Shown here one piece after another: positions 62,657-64,000 of a DNA stretch of 64,000 bases (position 1 is its first letter; the number at the start of each line of letters is the position of its first letter). Source of the stretch: Methylobacter sp. (GTDB lineage: Bacteria > Pseudomonadota > Gammaproteobacteria > Methylococcales > Methylomonadaceae); assembly GCA_024636505.1 (NCBI GenBank), contig JAGXGY010000014.1, forward strand, positions 1 to 64,000, read 5' to 3'. Made by a program: the position numbers and the translations under genes. Below the pieces are notes generated by a model. It was not told the DNA's origin. It did no database searches and worked only from the letters and a program-made list of their open reading frames with translations.

Positions 62657-63046
62657 TTAAGGCAGGGCAACCGGTTCCGGCGCTTGCCAATCGGGATTTC
62701 TGTGTTCGACCACCACCGTGGTGTAGATGCCGCCGCGCACGTTAAATTCGGCGCGGATACGCATAAAATAGGGCGCTATGGCATTAACGATATCATCAAG
62801 AATTTCGTTGGTGACCGCTTCATGGAAAGCGCCTTGATCGCGAAACGCCCACATGTACAGCTTGAGGGCTTTCAGTTCGACGCACAGTGCGCCGGGTACG
62901 TATTCGATCTGGATAGTGGCGAAATCCGGTTGGCCTGTTTTTGGGCACAGGCAGGTGAATTCGGGCACGTCGATGCGGATCGTATAGTCACGATTGGGGT
63001 TAGGATTGTCGAAAGTTTCCAGGTCTTTACTTGGTTGTGTAGTCAT
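62657..63046 (-). CDS. queF: NADPH-dependent 7-cyano-7-deazaguanine reductase (type I)
   Basis: 129 residues. The signature [15 protein letters not shown] contains the catalytic cysteine; [25 protein letters not shown] is the substrate-side segment. It reduces preQ0 to preQ1 in queuosine synthesis. Short (unimodular) form, unlike the two-domain E. coli type II enzyme. No preQ1 riboswitch was recognised upstream. Confidence 0.94.
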   Translation of the reverse strand: MTTQPSKDLETFDNPNPNRDYTIRIDVPEFTCLCPKTGQPDFATIQIEYVPGALCVELKALKLYMWAFRDQGAFHEAVTNEILDDIVNAIAPYFMRIRAEFNVRGGIYTTVVVEHRNPDWQAPEPVALP

Positions 63047-63387
63047 TTTCTGCTTATCTATATAAGGAGGTGTGTACCAAAAGTAGGCGCTTTAGGCGAA
63101 AAAATTCGATACTCGGTTAATTATCGTTAATAATAGGCGGCTATTTTAATTCAACTGTCTGGATATTCATACCAGCACTATGTTTGTTTCAATCCACAGT
63201 CGATCTCATCCGTCGACTGACAGCCACTGACAGATAGAGGCCAGTGGATTTGCTCTCCCCATGAGGTCAAGGTTGCTCGGTAGCGATCTGAAACAGGGGG
63301 TTACCAACAGGATAGCGATGCGAGTGCATGGCTGTCAAACTTAAATAATTCCCCAGAAGGGGAGGTTTCAGACCCGCAAGGAAATTG
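63047..63387. other. Intergenic region between queF and smc with an inverted repeat
   Basis: No gene seen. CTGAAAC (63288-63294) and GTTTCAG (63365-63371) are inverted copies flanking a segment containing CCCCAGAAGGGG. This could be part of the smc leader. The queF promoter should also lie here. Confidence 0.35.
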
Positions 63388-64000
63388 ATGAAACTGGAAA
63401 AAATCAAGCTTTCGGGTTTCAAATCCTTTGTTGATACCACGGTCATACCCATCAGCGGTAATCTGACCGCCATTGTCGGGCCGAATGGCTGCGGCAAGTC
63501 CAATATTATTGACGCGGTGCGCTGGGTGATGGGCGAAAGTTCGGCCAAACATTTGCGCGGCGGCAGTATGGCTGACGTGATCTTTAACGGCTCCTCGGGA
63601 CGCAAGCCGGTCAGCACCGCGTCGGTCGAGCTGGTTTTTAACAACACCGAAGGCAAGCTGGGCGGCGAATATTCGCAATACGACACCATCGCGATTAAAC
63701 GCCAGGTCAGTCGTGACGGCACCTCGATATTCATGCTGAACGGTTCGCGTTGCCGCCGTAAGGATATCACCGACATCTTTTTGGGTACCGGCTTAGGTTC
63801 GCGCAGTTATGCGATTATCGAGCAGGGCACCATTTCCCGCATGGTCGAAGCCAAGCCGGATGACTTAAGGGTTCATATCGAGGAAGCGGCAGGCGTCTCC
63901 AAGTACAAGGAACGCCGCAGTGAAACTGAAACCCGGATGAAACACACGCGTGAGAATCTGGAGCGGCTCGACGATTTGCGCGACGAAGTCGAAAAGCAAA
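63388..64000 (+). CDS. smc: Chromosome partition protein SMC, N-terminal part
   Basis: Open from ATG 63388 ([16 protein letters not shown]) through the window end. SMC ATPase head: Walker [10 protein letters not shown] (about residues 32-40), VRWVMGE, and [18 protein letters not shown], then the start of the coiled coil ([15 protein letters not shown]). It condenses and separates chromosomes. The start follows AAGGAAATTG, a good ribosome-binding site. About 204 of roughly 1170 residues are in the window. Confidence 0.95.
   Translation, partial: MKLEKIKLSGFKSFVDTTVIPISGNLTAIVGPNGCGKSNIIDAVRWVMGESSAKHLRGGSMADVIFNGSSGRKPVSTASVELVFNNTEGKLGGEYSQYDTIAIKRQVSRDGTSIFMLNGSRCRRKDITDIFLGTGLGSRSYAIIEQGTISRMVEAKPDDLRVHIEEAAGVSKYKERRSETETRMKHTRENLERLDDLRDEVEKQ

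Noticed and set aside
63047-63160. preQ1 riboswitch upstream of queF
   Set aside because: No stem-loop with the A-rich tail and downstream pairing of the preQ1 aptamer was found in the leader.

Overview
The window looks like chromosomal DNA of a gammaproteobacterium, most likely a methylotroph or methanotroph of the Methylococcales (inference; no methane monooxygenase or methanol dehydrogenase gene is present). Supporting signs are a pyrophosphate-type phosphofructokinase beside fructose-1,6-bisphosphatase, an FchA-type methenyl-THF cyclohydrolase, a 'quinoprotein relay' set (SoxYZ fusion plus zinc hydrolase plus PepSY protein), typical gammaproteobacterial gene orders (rpsF-rpsR-DUF2232-rplI; tRNA Pro-Arg-His; tamA-tamB), and many short palindromic repeats between genes.

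Layout. 1-3.2 kb is an eroded accessory edge: an IS630-type transposase with a frame change, a BrkB/YihY gene remnant, three small envelope/stress genes and a 183-bp internally deleted IS3-type element. 3.3-6.3 kb holds fbp, pfp and dtd. 6.3-8.1 kb encodes a proton-type flagellar stator (motA-motB). 8.3-14.8 kb is a TetR-regulated tripartite RND efflux operon with a candidate operator. 15-17.6 kb has a small membrane protein, a PilZ protein and a second, PomAB-like stator. 17.8-21 kb carries soxY-soxZ, thiD-thiE and an OmpA-type lipoprotein whose tail is 11 identical hexapeptide repeats. 21.2-30.6 kb is a compact four-gene biosynthetic operon: SDR, ThDP enzyme, stand-alone adenylation-carrier protein, and a one-module NRPS with a glycine-type specificity code, a cysteine-nucleophile thioesterase-like domain and an unusual Ig-like plus TPR tail. 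30.7-35.9 kb is tamB-tamA. 36.5-43.9 kb is a complete bacterial V/A-type ATPase operon in the order B-D-I-K-E-DUF2764-A, with sodium-type residues in the rotor subunit and a perfect palindrome in front. 44-46 kb has a sulfur-transport pair (YeeE halves), hemJ and a TlpA-like lipoprotein. 46.2-49.4 kb is the quinoprotein relay set plus a polyphosphate-glucokinase-like ROK protein. 49.7-52.8 kb is a large PAS-GGDEF sensor followed by a 58-bp perfect palindrome. 52.9-53.7 kb is decayed. 53.7-64 kb is mostly core: DUF2383 protein, peroxiredoxin-glutathione reductase, three tRNAs, fchA, waaA, the rpsF operon, psd, an orphan FlhB C-terminal domain, queF and the start of smc.

The strongest candidate for an undescribed system is the NRPS operon at 21.2-30.6 kb. 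From sequence alone one can propose that the A-PCP protein activates a carboxylic acid, the ThDP enzyme and SDR make or modify the acyl building block, and the NRPS joins it to glycine and releases the product. The V-type ATPase (order permuted relative to the spirochaete/Bacteroidetes arrangement, probably sodium-coupled) next to a genome with a PomAB-like stator suggests a sodium-energy circuit and is the second item worth attention.
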